DNA of 64,000 bases from Chloroflexota bacterium (GCA_003228685.1 QIFC01000095.1:120948-184947), one strand, 5' to 3'. Numbered from the stretch's first letter, positions 17,159-25,656 are shown. The notes: a model not told the origin generated them from the letters alone. Made by a program: numbers and translations.

Positions 17159-17191
17159 GTGGAACCACGCCGCTCATGGGAGCGCCGCTGA
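17159..17191 (+). pseudogene. Remnant of a cyclase-type gene start
   Basis: Preceded by TAGAAT and the same 9-nt spacer as at 16604, then GTG GAA CCA CGC, encoding VEPR before running to a stop after 10 codons. This matches the first residues of the MxPRIQYAxTKDGV leader seen at 18345. It is a short fragment, so the call depends on the shared upstream sequence. Confidence 0.4.
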
Positions 17192-17206
17192 GGAGAGCAC
17201 CTGATA

Positions 17207-18319
17207 GTGGACCAAGAGATTCCAGAGAGCCCGGCGCAACTAACGCCGGAGTGGCTCACGGCGGCGTTACGGGCTGACGGCGCCATCACCAGGGACGACG
17301 CCACCGTGACCTCGTTCGACGCGGAGACGGTGGGCGAAGGAGTCGGCTTCATCGGACTGCTCGCGCGCCTGCATCTGCGATACAGCGGGGACGCTGAGGG
17401 CGCGCCACCGACTGTCATCGCAAAGTTCCCTTCCCAGGCGGAGGGAGCCAGGGCGATCGGCAAGCTCTACGGCGTGTACGAGCGAGAGGTCCGCTTCTAC
17501 GCCGAGATCGGCGACGATGTCGGCCTCACCACGCCGCACTGCTACTACAGCGCCATGGACATCGACAGCGACCGGTACTTCCTGCTGCTTGAGGACATGG
17601 CCGCGTCAGGCCGCGTGGGCGATCAGGTCGCTGGGTGCTCCGAGGAAGAGGCGCTGCTGGCCGTGACGGAACTGGCGAAACTCCACGCCTCCTGGTGGGA
17701 CAGCTCGGCGTTTCCCGAGGTCGCCTGGCTGCCGCGCGGAAGCGACCTCGTGCGCGCGTTGATGCAGGCGTTGTACCCGCAGTCGAGCAAGGCGTTCACG
17801 GAGGAGTTCGGCGAGCGGCTGACGCCAGAGATCGCCGCCGCGATGGCGACGCTTGACCAGCGCATCCTGGCTTCCCTCCCCGAACTCGAGACCCGGCCGG
17901 AGACGGTCATCCACGCCGACTACAGGCTGGACAACATGTTCTTCGGGATCGACCGGGCGCCATACGAGCTGGCGGTGTTTGACTGGCAAACGACGAACCG
18001 CAGCAACGGCCCGTACGATCTCGCCTACTTCGTGAGCGGCTGCATGGCTCCCGAGCGCCGGCGCACGAGCGAGCCGCGGCTGATCCAGGCCTATCACGAC
18101 GTGCTGGTCGAACGGGGCGTGCGTGGCTATCCGTTCGATGAGCTGATGGAGGACTACGGCCGGTCGCTCGTGCTGGCACTCGCGATCATGACCGTGAGCG
18201 GGGCGACACTGGAGCGGACGAACGAGCGGGCGGTGAAGCTCTGGGAGGGGCTGCTCGATGGCTTGGTCACGTCGATCACCGACCACAGCGCACTCGCTCT
18301 ACTGCCTGCGGCACCGTAG
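17207..18319 (+). CDS. Phosphotransferase (APH / ecdysteroid-kinase-like family)
   Basis: A 370-aa kinase-fold protein. The N-lobe has VIAKFPS as the ATP-binding Lys strand, YEREVRFYAEI as the helix with conserved Glu, and FLLLEDM at the hinge. The C-lobe has VIHADYRLDNMFF (catalytic-loop HxDxxxxN) and FDWQT (metal-binding D). It resembles aminoglycoside-phosphotransferase and EcKL-type small-molecule kinases, and the substrate is not predictable. The GTG start is supported by GAGGAGAG about 8 nt upstream. It lies between two cyclase-start remnants. Confidence 0.85.
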   Translation: MDQEIPESPAQLTPEWLTAALRADGAITRDDATVTSFDAETVGEGVGFIGLLARLHLRYSGDAEGAPPTVIAKFPSQAEGARAIGKLYGVYEREVRFYAEIGDDVGLTTPHCYYSAMDIDSDRYFLLLEDMAASGRVGDQVAGCSEEEALLAVTELAKLHASWWDSSAFPEVAWLPRGSDLVRALMQALYPQSSKAFTEEFGERLTPEIAAAMATLDQRILASLPELETRPETVIHADYRLDNMFFGIDRAPYELAVFDWQTTNRSNGPYDLAYFVSGCMAPERRRTSEPRLIQAYHDVLVERGVRGYPFDELMEDYGRSLVLALAIMTVSGATLERTNERAVKLWEGLLDGLVTSITDHSALALLPAAP

Positions 18320-18344
18320 CCGTTGAGGGTAGAATCAGTCCGCC

Positions 18345-18422
18345 ATGGTGGAACCACGCATCCAGTACGCCCAGACCAAAGATGGAGTCAACATCGCCTA
18401 CTACGCGATCAGGCACCGGCCG
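18345..18422 (+). pseudogene. N-terminal remnant of an alpha/beta-hydrolase/adenylate-cyclase gene
   Basis: TAGAAT at 18330, a 9-nt spacer, then codons for MVEPRIQYAQTKDGVNIAYY, the typical N-terminus of hydrolase-cyclase fusion proteins in this lineage. After about 26 codons the similarity stops. A matching C-terminal cyclase piece lies at 19153-19578, with the OsmC gene between them. Confidence 0.6.
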
Positions 18423-18491
18423 AGCGTACGGGAAACGGTCGTGAGAGATGTGGAAGGGAAGAGCTTGCCACGAGATCAAGGAGGAGTTATC

Positions 18492-18575
18492 ATGCTAGCC
18501 CCTAACTGTAGGCCCCCTTCGGGGGTCACGAGGTTGGTATCGGAAATCCCGGGTAGGCGACCACACGGAGGGTGA
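18492..18575 (+). CDS. Possible 27-aa leader ORF upstream of OsmC
   Basis: AAGGAGGA lies 6 nt before an ATG that opens a 27-codon ORF. Its stop ends 5 nt before the OsmC ATG. Within it lies a CCCCCTTCGGGGG hairpin. A strong ribosome-binding site on so short an ORF, directly abutting the next gene, suggests a leader peptide or translational coupling. It could also be a coincidental in-frame stretch of the cyclase remnant. Confidence 0.3.
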   Translation: MLAPNCRPPSGVTRLVSEIPGRRPHGG

Positions 18576-18580
18576 AGAGG

Positions 18581-19141
18581 ATGACTACTGCGACAAGCCT
18601 CAACGGAGTAAACGTCGAACAGCTGGTTGGCACTATCAATGCTATCAAGGAGAATCCTGAGATCGCGCAGTTCAAATTCCGATCAGAGACGCAGTGGGTT
18701 GACGGCGGCCACTCGCGGACCGAGATCAAGGGATTCTACGGCGCCGAACAGGAGGACGATTCCCGCACCGAGCCGTTCATCCTGGAAGGGGACGAGCCCC
18801 CGGTGCTCCTGGGACACAATGCCGGCCCTAACGCGGTCGAGGCGGTTCTGCACGCCCTTGCGTCCTGTCTGTCGGTCGGGTTCGTCTACAACGCCGCGGC
18901 GCGGGGCATCACGATCGAAGCGCTTAGCTTCACACTGGAGGGCGACGTAGATCTTCATTGCTTCCTGGGACTCTCGGAGGAGACCCGGGCTGGCTACCAG
19001 AACGTCAGAGTCTCCTACCGGGTCAAGAGTGATGCCCCGAGGGAGAAGATCGTTGAGTTGTGCGACTACGTCCAGAAGACCTCCCCGGTCATGGACATAA
19101 TCCGCAACCCAGTCCCGGTTAGCGTGTCACTGGAGGACTAA
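18581..19141 (+). CDS. OsmC family protein
   Basis: A 186-aa OsmC/Ohr-type protein. It shows GPNAVEAVLHALASCLSVGFVYNAAARGITIEALSFTLEGD, the central helix and strand that carry the family's redox Cys, here in ASC. The second Cys is plausibly in IVELCDYVQKTSPV. Family members reduce organic hydroperoxides or handle thiol stress. GGAGGG lies 9 nt before ATG 18581, so the GTG at 18572 is rejected. The gene sits exactly between an N-terminal and a C-terminal cyclase remnant. Confidence 0.88.
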   Translation: MTTATSLNGVNVEQLVGTINAIKENPEIAQFKFRSETQWVDGGHSRTEIKGFYGAEQEDDSRTEPFILEGDEPPVLLGHNAGPNAVEAVLHALASCLSVGFVYNAAARGITIEALSFTLEGDVDLHCFLGLSEETRAGYQNVRVSYRVKSDAPREKIVELCDYVQKTSPVMDIIRNPVPVSVSLED

Positions 19142-19152
19142 GCATAGGGTAT

Positions 19153-19578
19153 GTGGCAACAGAACCCATGCCGCTGCGTCAGGGCTGCCAGGCAGGATTA
19201 GGAATCAAGCACACGGACGACGGCATCATGACCTCGTCCTCGACGGCGTCGTCCGCGCTCGATTGTAGCATCGCGATTCAGCAGGTCGTGGCGTCTCATG
19301 CCGACGAGCATCCGGACGTCTACGTGGGGCTGAATGCGGGCGAGCCGATCGCGGAAGAAGACCCAGACGGGCGAGTCGCCCCCTTCGGCACGTCGATCGA
19401 TCTCGCCGCACGCATCTGCGACCGCGCCCAGCCCAGCCAAATCCTGGCCGCGGACGTGGTGCGCCAACTCGCCGCAGGGAAGCAGTTCTTGTTCTCGGAC
19501 TTGGGCGACACGGAGTTGCGCGGCTTCGAGGACCCAGTGAAACTCTGGGAATTGCGCTGGGAGGCCGCAGAGCCGTAG
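19153..19578 (+). pseudogene. C-terminal fragment of a class III adenylate cyclase gene
   Basis: From about 19201 the translation reads GIKHTDDGIMTS, then GLNAGEPIAEEDPDGR, FGTSIDLAARICDRAQPSQILAADVVRQL and GFEDPVKLWELRW. These are the second metal-site region through the C-terminal end of a class III nucleotidyl cyclase. The first half, with the FTDxxGS metal-binding Asp, is absent. The open frame from GTG 19153 to the stop is intact, so a short protein could be made, but it would not form a complete catalytic site. Confidence 0.7.
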
Positions 19579-19623
19579 GCGGGCCCTGCCTCAGTTCGCC
19601 CGGCGCGTCCTCGCCGGCGCGCC

Positions 19624-20016
19624 CTAGCCGACGCGCTCGAACTGAGGCTCTACGGCGGCGCGGAGCAGGTCGGGCCTGGAGACGATGCCCACCATGGTCC
19701 CGGCCTGCATGACCGGGACGCGCAGGATCTTCGCGGACTCGAGGACCTCCATGATCTCCTCGACTGGGGTGCCAACGTCCACGGTGACGATATCGCGAGT
19801 CATGATTTCGTCGACCGTCGTATCCTCGAGCGATTTGCCGCTGCGTATGGTGTGGAGCAGGTCCATCTCCGTGACGATACCCGCAAGCTTGCCATCCTTC
19901 TCCAGGATGGGGACTCCACTGAAGCCGCCAAGGAGCATATAGAGAGCGATCTCCCGAGCGGAGGCCTTTGTCGTTGCCGCAACGATTGGACTGTTCATCA
20001 CGTCAGCTGCGTTCAT
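19624..20016 (-). CDS. CBS-domain pair protein
   Basis: A 130-aa protein made of two CBS motifs: MNAADVMNSPIVAATTKASAREIA...GVPILEKDGKLAGIVTEMDLL and TVDEIMTRDIVTVDVGTPVEEIM...RVPVMQAGTMVGIVSRPDLL. Such pairs bind adenine nucleotides and regulate partners. AAGGAG precedes the ATG. It starts 11 nt after the EAL gene stop on the same strand, so the two are very likely co-transcribed. A link between nucleotide sensing and cyclic-di-GMP turnover is an inference. Confidence 0.9.
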   Translation of the reverse strand: MNAADVMNSPIVAATTKASAREIALYMLLGGFSGVPILEKDGKLAGIVTEMDLLHTIRSGKSLEDTTVDEIMTRDIVTVDVGTPVEEIMEVLESAKILRVPVMQAGTMVGIVSRPDLLRAAVEPQFERVG

Positions 20017-20027
20017 CGTTCATCTCC

Positions 20028-21077
20028 TTACGCGGCACGCTCGGACGCCGAATGCTCAAGCACCGAGCCGAGTTGGTTCGCGGGCTCCGGACGCCCGAGA
20101 AGGAATCCTTGATACCTATCGCAACGGATGCCCTTTACGAAGGCGAGTTGGGCCCGCGTCTCAACGCCTTCGGCCACCACCTCTAGGTCCATTCCGTCCG
20201 CCATCGCGACGATCGCCGTAGCTATCGCCGCATGGCTCCGTGACTTCGTGACACCGCTGATGAGCGAGCGGTCGATCTTCAACGTATCGAGCGGCAGGTC
20301 TTTGACGTGAGCCAGCGAAGAGTATCCGGTGCCGAAGTCGTCCATCGATATCCGCAGTCCCAGGTCGCGGAGGTCATGCAACGCCTTGATCGATTTGACC
20401 GGATCGCGCATCGTTGCGGTTTCTGTCACTTCCAGCTCAAGCCAATTCGAGCCAAGCCCCGTGTCTGAGAGGACACCCTCAACGATGTCGGTCAGGCCCG
20501 GCTGATCCAGCTGACGCGCCGAGATGTTGACTGCCATTCGCAGCGGCCGCATCCCAGACCGGATCCATTCGGCGTTTTGCTCGCAAGCGGCGCGCAGGAC
20601 CCAGTCGCCCAGGGTAAGGATCAGCCCGGTCTGCTCGGCAAGCGGAATGAAGGTATCCGGTAGGATGAGTCCTCTGCTGGGATGGCGCCACCGAACGAGC
20701 GCTTCCACGCCATCGATTTCGCCGCTCAGAAGATTCGCCTGCGGCTGGAAGAACACCTCCAGTTCTTGTTTCTTGAGCGCACCGCGAAGGTTGCTCTCCG
20801 CGACAAGGCGGTTGACGACCCGGCGGGGCAGTTGCCACATCTGTGCGAATCGCTGGTTCAACGGTATGGACCGGCCGCCATGGGGGACTCTCCATACCAC
20901 GTCGGCTTGGCGCGTCAGTGGAGCGACTTTACCCGATCGATCGACGATCAGCATCCCGTCGTTCGTTGCTGGAGGCACAACGCTCGACGAGCCGCCAGGC
21001 TGCGGGGCATTCAGGAACACGAACCGACCCTGTGGGGTTGGCTCAACCGCTTTGCGGCTGTCGTCGCTTAATGACAT
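20028..21077 (-). CDS. EAL-domain cyclic-di-GMP phosphodiesterase
   Basis: A 349-aa protein with an N-terminal region of about 90 residues lacking a recognised domain and a full EAL domain. Catalytic landmarks are present: EALVRW, AVNISARQL, LEVTET, MDDFGTGYSSL, LKIDRSLI, VAEGVET and the Gln of RYQGFLLGRP. An active enzyme that linearises cyclic-di-GMP is therefore likely. The start is ATG 21077, with AAGGAG 7 nt upstream, rather than the 21107 start in the track. The N-terminal part (PATNDGMLIVDRSGKVAPLTRQADVVW) could be a degenerate sensor. First gene of an operon with the CBS protein. Confidence 0.92.
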   Translation of the reverse strand: MSLSDDSRKAVEPTPQGRFVFLNAPQPGGSSSVVPPATNDGMLIVDRSGKVAPLTRQADVVWRVPHGGRSIPLNQRFAQMWQLPRRVVNRLVAESNLRGALKKQELEVFFQPQANLLSGEIDGVEALVRWRHPSRGLILPDTFIPLAEQTGLILTLGDWVLRAACEQNAEWIRSGMRPLRMAVNISARQLDQPGLTDIVEGVLSDTGLGSNWLELEVTETATMRDPVKSIKALHDLRDLGLRISMDDFGTGYSSLAHVKDLPLDTLKIDRSLISGVTKSRSHAAIATAIVAMADGMDLEVVAEGVETRAQLAFVKGIRCDRYQGFLLGRPEPANQLGSVLEHSASERAA

Positions 21078-21362
21078 CGCCAGTCTCCTTCCGCCCTGCG
21101 CTCGCATCCGCGCGAGGGCGGCTCTGTATTAAGTGTCGGCTAATTCATGGCCAACTTTGGCTACCGCGGGTCGGCCTAGCTGAAAGAAGCTCTCGCCCGC
21201 AGCTTCCCAGTGCCGCCTCAAGACGGCCCAGAGGCTGGTGAGCCACCCGATTAGCGAGCCCCGCAACCCAGAAGTGGCTCTGTAAGCTCGCTCACGCTTC
21301 CCTATCCGTCGTGTAGTATAGTGGGGCTCAGATACGAACGGTCGGCGGGAGGGAGGCAGTCG

Positions 21363-22088
21363 ATGCTACGTGCATGGCTCGTTCCAGTAGTGAAGATCGT
21401 TGCGGTTGCGGGACTCTCGCTGGGTGTCGCCGCTTTTCTCCTGCTCGGATCTGAGTCGCGGAGTCCAACGCCTGCGAGTGCGGCGGCCGTCGTCATAGAA
21501 GTAGGCGATTTGTGGTTCTGCGATTCATCGTTCCAGAGCGGCGACTGCGAGATTGAAATCGGAGTTGGCGACAGCGTCACCTGGGACTTCGACTCGGCGT
21601 CAGCAACCCACACAATAACCGAGTGCACCGGCTCTTGCGGGAGTGCACTCGGCAACCCGGACTCCAGGGAGTGGCACTCAGGCAACGTGACCAGCGGCAC
21701 GTTCGAACGAACCTTCAATACGGCCGGCGTTTTCCAGTATCAGTGCAATATCCACCCAGTTTCCATGCGCGGCACGATCACCGTGAGTGGCGCCCCGCCG
21801 ACGCTCCCGGTGCCGCCTTCGCCGATACCAAGTGAGACGGAGACGCCTGTACCTACTGATACCCCGGTGCCCGTACCAACGCCGGCACCACCGGGCTTGC
21901 GGGGCGACGTCAACGGCGACGGCACGATCAATGCCATCGATGCGGCGCTCGTCTTGCAATTCGGCGCCGGATTGCTGCCGGCGTTGCCCAGCATCGACCG
22001 GGGCGACGTCAACGGCAACGGAGTCGTGGACGCGATCGACGCCGCGCTCATTCTCCAGTTCAGCGCGGGTCTACTGACCACACTCTAG
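21363..22088 (+). CDS. Exported cupredoxin with dockerin-like tail
   Basis: A 241-aa protein. Signal or anchor helix at about 8-30, then a plastocyanin-like domain: GDSVTWDFDS, SATHTITEC with a His ligand, and the C-terminal FQYQCNIHPVSMRG carrying Cys, His and Met for type 1 copper. A Pro/Thr linker (TPVPTDTPVP) leads to two dockerin-type repeats, GDVNGDGTINAIDAALVLQF and GDVNGNGVVDAIDAALILQF. It probably carries electrons or copper outside the cell. GGGAGG precedes ATG 21363. A TAGTAT box lies about 50 nt upstream. Confidence 0.85.
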   Translation: MLRAWLVPVVKIVAVAGLSLGVAAFLLLGSESRSPTPASAAAVVIEVGDLWFCDSSFQSGDCEIEIGVGDSVTWDFDSASATHTITECTGSCGSALGNPDSREWHSGNVTSGTFERTFNTAGVFQYQCNIHPVSMRGTITVSGAPPTLPVPPSPIPSETETPVPTDTPVPVPTPAPPGLRGDVNGDGTINAIDAALVLQFGAGLLPALPSIDRGDVNGNGVVDAIDAALILQFSAGLLTTL

Positions 22089-22152
22089 GCAGAGTCTTGA
22101 GTTGGTAGAATCACCAACAGCTGCATTAGCTGTGCTGGGAGGAGACGCCCCC

Positions 22153-22692
22153 ATGAATCGGATCGAAGTGGAGGCCAAGCTGGGGCGCGACCGCGCCAAG
22201 CTGATCGAGCTATTCAAAAGCCTGAGCGAAGCAGACCTGACGCGCGACGCGACGCCAAGCGAACACGACAGCTCCAGCGCATGGAGCGCGAAGGACCATC
22301 TGGCGCACCTGGCCGGCATTGAGAAGAGCTTCAACCACATGATCCGCCGTCATCTCGACGGCGACGAGCAGCCCGTCGGCCTTCGCACCGACGCCGGCGG
22401 CAACCCGCGCAGCCGAGAGCGGATCATGGCGGCCGTTCACGAATCGAACGAGGATTGGGTGTCGCGCCATCGCGTCATGTCGCTCAGCGAGACTGTCGCC
22501 GCCGGCCAGCGGGTCCGGAGCGAGACGCTGGCGCTGCTGGCCGAGCTGAGCGACGAGCAGCTACTGGAAAAGCTGCCAGGCGCGCCCTGGGCGGACGGCA
22601 CGATCGGCGGCGTGCTGGCCGTCAACGGCGATCACGGTCGCATGCACTGGTCGTGGCTCCGCGAAGGACTCGGCGCGTCAACGCAACCGTAA
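22153..22692 (+). CDS. DinB-like four-helix-bundle protein
   Basis: A 179-aa protein of the DinB / maleylpyruvate-isomerase-like fold. SSAWSAKDHLAHLAGIEKSF gives the first His, FNHMIRRHLDG further His residues, and GDHGRMHWSWL the C-terminal His, consistent with a three-His metal site. These proteins are thiol-dependent metalloenzymes or stress-related, and the substrate is unknown. GGGAGGAG precedes ATG 22153, with a TAGAAT box about 45 nt upstream. The track start at 22102 is rejected. Confidence 0.75.
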   Translation: MNRIEVEAKLGRDRAKLIELFKSLSEADLTRDATPSEHDSSSAWSAKDHLAHLAGIEKSFNHMIRRHLDGDEQPVGLRTDAGGNPRSRERIMAAVHESNEDWVSRHRVMSLSETVAAGQRVRSETLALLAELSDEQLLEKLPGAPWADGTIGGVLAVNGDHGRMHWSWLREGLGASTQP

Positions 22693-22735
22693 CACCGCAT
22701 CGGTTCACCGGCAGGCACGAGTCAGAATCCAACGA

Positions 22736-23422
22736 TCAGGGACTAAGCAGGCCAGACTTTATCGCTACCACGCTCGCCTCGGTACGAGAGCTGACGCGCA
22801 TCTTCCGAAGGATGCTTGAAACGTGCTTGTGCACGGTCTCGGCGCTGATGTCGAGCGCCTTGGCAATTTCCTTGTCCGCTCTTCCTGCCGCGACGTAATA
22901 GAGGACCGTCGTCTCCCGCTTAGTTAGCCCGAAATCGGTCTCTGCGCGGACTTCTCCTGATGGCTCCTCAGTATCAACAATCTCGAACATCGTGCCTACA
23001 CAGTCAGCGGCAATCGGAAACGCTCTCACGTGGTAATCAGCTTCTGGAATGTGTTCGTCACCGTAGTGCACGACTCCCAGATCAGTCGCCTCGGCTGACC
23101 GGACGACGTCGGCGAGGATCGTCACCAGTCCGGTTCTGAGTGCGCCAGGGAGCGCTTCCGTGATGGTGGCGCCTATAAGTGACCCGGGCGGCATGCGTCC
23201 AATCTGTCGTGCGGCTGGATTACTGGCGATGAGCCGGAGCGTAGTCTCATCATGGATGTCTTCCAGCCGCCAGACAGCCAGGCCAAGCTGCATGTTCGAG
23301 AACACATCGACAAGTACCTGAACGTCCACGCCTTCCGAGATATCGCCACCAGGCATCTCGGCTCCGCCCTGAACTGGACGATCCGTGCGGTTCTGGCGCG
23401 CCGTCATCGACACCACCGCCAT
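22736..23422 (-). CDS. PAS-LuxR family transcriptional regulator
   Basis: A 228-aa protein. Residues about 35-150 form a single PAS-like sensor (FSNMQLGLAVWRLED...LIASNPAARQIGR). Residues about 160-228 form a LuxR helix-turn-helix (LTKRETTVLYYVAAGRADKEIAKALDIS). The HTH shares the A(A/G)GxADKEIA and SSRTEA patterns with the two giant PAS-LuxR proteins at 10-16 kb, so it is a single-sensor relative. No receiver domain is present. The start is uncertain because no strong ribosome-binding site is seen upstream of 23422. Confidence 0.85.
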   Translation of the reverse strand: MAVVSMTARQNRTDRPVQGGAEMPGGDISEGVDVQVLVDVFSNMQLGLAVWRLEDIHDETTLRLIASNPAARQIGRMPPGSLIGATITEALPGALRTGLVTILADVVRSAEATDLGVVHYGDEHIPEADYHVRAFPIAADCVGTMFEIVDTEEPSGEVRAETDFGLTKRETTVLYYVAAGRADKEIAKALDISAETVHKHVSSILRKMRVSSRTEASVVAIKSGLLSP

Positions 23423-23651
23423 CCTGTTGCTTCAGGTTGTCTTGCGCGGCCGGCGATGCCGGCGCAGCAACCAACCATTTGGCGTCTAACAGTAATTAGG
23501 TGTCTCATGGAGCGCTCGCAATGCAATACTACTACTACTCGGCCTTTGTTGCCTCGTTGCCCATGATCGCGCCCGCTAACCGCCTTGCTCCCTTGTTAAC
23601 AGTATACTCCCTATCTAAACCTCTTCAAGCTAAACGCGAGCGTCTAACACA

Positions 23652-24560
23652 ATGCTAGAAGCCTCTTTCGACTCTGACGGCGTCAATCTGCATTATGTGG
23701 AGTATGGGGGCCATGGCCCGCCCCTCGTGCTCCTCGCTGGCCTCGGTGGCACGGCCCAACTGTTCCGCGGCCTCGCGCCGAGGCTCAGCCATCGGTTCCG
23801 CGTCGTCGCTCTCACGCGTCGCGGCCACGGACGGTCCGAGCGCCCCGGCGATGGCTACAACATCGAGACGCTCGTCGAAGACATTCGCCGCTTTCTTGAT
23901 GCGCTCGGGATCGAGCGCGCCGTGTTCGCAGGCCACTCGTTCGCCGGCCTTGAGCTGCCCCTCTTCGCCATTCGCTACCCAGACCGCGTGGACGCCATCA
24001 TCTACCTCGATGGGGTCAACGTCCTCCTGGAGCCGCAGCCTGATCCAGCGAACGACCCAGTCTGGGCCACGCTAGAGACGCACCCCAAAGAAGAGGACCT
24101 CCTCTCGCAAGAGAGCTACCTCAGCTACCTCAAGCGATCTCGCCCTGATCTAGCCAACATCTGGTGCGAGGCGATCGAGGCTGACCGTCTTGAAGACCTG
24201 ACGATGGACGGCAAGCGTGTCGTCATGGATGGGCACGGCCGCGCTATCACCGCCAAGATGTTCGGCGGCCTCGGTGCGCAACGCGACCCGGCCTACGGCG
24301 ACGTCAAAGCTCCCATGCTCGCGATCGTACTGGGCGGGCTTCAGAATCCCTTCCTCCCGCCGGACGCGCCTGAGGTGCTAGGACGTTCGGCGAACGCCTA
24401 CTACGTGGAGAGCTTCCGTCCCTGGGTCCGGCGCCGAACCGAGTTGTTCCGCGAGGCTGCTCCGAGTGCCCGCGTCGTCGAACTCGACACGTCCAACCAC
24501 ACGGTCTTCGTCGCCAAGAAGCACGAAACCGTGAACGCGGTCCTCGACTTCCTGGACTAG
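23652..24560 (+). CDS. Alpha/beta hydrolase
   Basis: A 302-aa alpha/beta-hydrolase. The HGPPLVLLAGLGG oxyanion region, the GHSFAG nucleophile elbow (catalytic Ser) and a C-terminal SNHTVF giving the catalytic His are visible. No signal peptide. The ATG has no Shine-Dalgarno; TATACT lies about 50 nt upstream. The substrate is unknown. Unlike the hydrolase-cyclase family whose remnants occur nearby, this protein has no C-terminal cyclase domain. Confidence 0.85.
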   Translation: MLEASFDSDGVNLHYVEYGGHGPPLVLLAGLGGTAQLFRGLAPRLSHRFRVVALTRRGHGRSERPGDGYNIETLVEDIRRFLDALGIERAVFAGHSFAGLELPLFAIRYPDRVDAIIYLDGVNVLLEPQPDPANDPVWATLETHPKEEDLLSQESYLSYLKRSRPDLANIWCEAIEADRLEDLTMDGKRVVMDGHGRAITAKMFGGLGAQRDPAYGDVKAPMLAIVLGGLQNPFLPPDAPEVLGRSANAYYVESFRPWVRRRTELFREAAPSARVVELDTSNHTVFVAKKHETVNAVLDFLD

Positions 24561-24563
24561 CCC

Positions 24564-24821
24564 CTAGCCCATGAAGCGATCCAGGACGCGCGAGCGCAGC
24601 TTGGGCCTCTTGCCGTTCTTCAGCTCGGACGCATCGACCGACTCCGCCAGCGACGTGATCGCCTTCACGCCCGCCCAGCGAAACGGCTCGGGCTCCCAGT
24701 TCGGGAACGGCTTGCCGACCCACGGCAGGCCCACAAGCTCCGTGTTTCGCTCCAGGATGAGATCTGCGACCGTCCGTCCGGCCAAGTTCGAAGCCGCGAC
24801 TCCCTCGCCCACGTGATACCA
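24564..24821 (-). pseudogene. C-terminal remnant of a DAO-type FAD oxidoreductase
   Basis: Translation of the minus strand gives WYHVGEGVAASNLAGRTVADL and then LVGLPWVGKPFPNWEPEPFRW, the C-terminal FAD-binding end of glycine-oxidase/DAO-type flavoproteins. Only about 85 residues are present, with no Rossmann N-terminus upstream. It abuts the alpha/beta-hydrolase stop, and its 5' side is replaced by unrelated sequence that contains the promoter of the NIPSNAP gene on the other strand. Confidence 0.65.
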
Positions 24822-24912
24822 CTTCGCCCTCAGGCATGCTACGCGGCGTTCTCGCACTACGGTAGAATTGGCGCGCCAGAGCGCCACACGTGTCGTAATG
24901 CCGGGAGGAGCC

Positions 24913-25656
24913 ATGATCTACGTTGAAGAGACGCTGAACTTGATGCCGGCCGGCCCGGAGACCATCGAGACGCTCGTGTCGTTTTCCGAAGAGCAGCTCG
25001 TGCCGTGCTCAGAGCGATTGGGCGCCCGGCTCGTCGCGGCCTGGTCGAGTAACGCGGACGCGTTCGCGCAGGTGATGAACGTGTGGGAGTTCGATGACCT
25101 GGCCGCGTTCGGCGCGTTCCGGGCGAACGGCTCAGACGACGAAACTTGGCTCGCGTGCCAGGAGCGCCTGGAGGAGCTAGCGCCGGAACAGAGCACGCGC
25201 CTCATGGAGGCGCTGGGCCCGGTGCCGGCGGACGTGCTAGCGGAGGCTTCCGCAACCAGTCAGGACTCGCCGCTGGGCATCTACTCGATGGCCATCTTGC
25301 AGGTCGCGCCTGGCAAGATGGCTGCGTTCAAAGCGGGGCTCGAGGCCTCCAAGCACCTGCCCATCGTTGCGAGCTGGCTGACTATCGGCGGCCAGCACAA
25401 CGAGGTGACCGACATCTGGAAGGGCGCCGTAGGCCAGGGCGCTTACGGGCCGCCCGACGACGCCACGAGGCAGTTCTTCCGCGGCCTGCGAGAACTGGCC
25501 CCGGCGAGCGCGTCAAGATCGTCTACCCGCTCCCCTACTCGCCCCTGCGTTAACGCCTCGGACGGCGGGCGGACGGAGATGCCCCCGCCTGCTATATGGC
25601 CCCTTACTACTCTGGCCGTCGGGCGCATGGCAGCGCCCGGCGTCGCCCCTCCGTAG
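24913..25656 (+). CDS. NIPSNAP-like protein, probably frameshifted at its 3' end
   Basis: From ATG 24913 (GGGAGGAG upstream) the protein reads IYVEETLNLMPAGPETIETLV, a NIPSNAP/ferredoxin-like fold, with a second similar half near IYSMAILQVAPGKMAAFKAGLEA. Up to FFRGLREL the frame looks real. The natural ending appears in another frame as GERVKIVYPLPYSPLR followed by a stop at 25553, so a 1-nt deletion near 25505 would explain the low-complexity 50-residue tail in the annotated frame. The intended length is about 213 aa. Function of the family is unsettled. Confidence 0.7.
   Translation: MIYVEETLNLMPAGPETIETLVSFSEEQLVPCSERLGARLVAAWSSNADAFAQVMNVWEFDDLAAFGAFRANGSDDETWLACQERLEELAPEQSTRLMEALGPVPADVLAEASATSQDSPLGIYSMAILQVAPGKMAAFKAGLEASKHLPIVASWLTIGGQHNEVTDIWKGAVGQGAYGPPDDATRQFFRGLRELAPASASRSSTRSPTRPCVNASDGGRTEMPPPAIWPLTTLAVGRMAAPGVAPP

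Noticed and set aside
18480-18580. A riboswitch upstream of OsmC
   Set aside because: A single CCCCCTTCGGGGG hairpin and G-rich stretches do not match any riboswitch consensus I can name.
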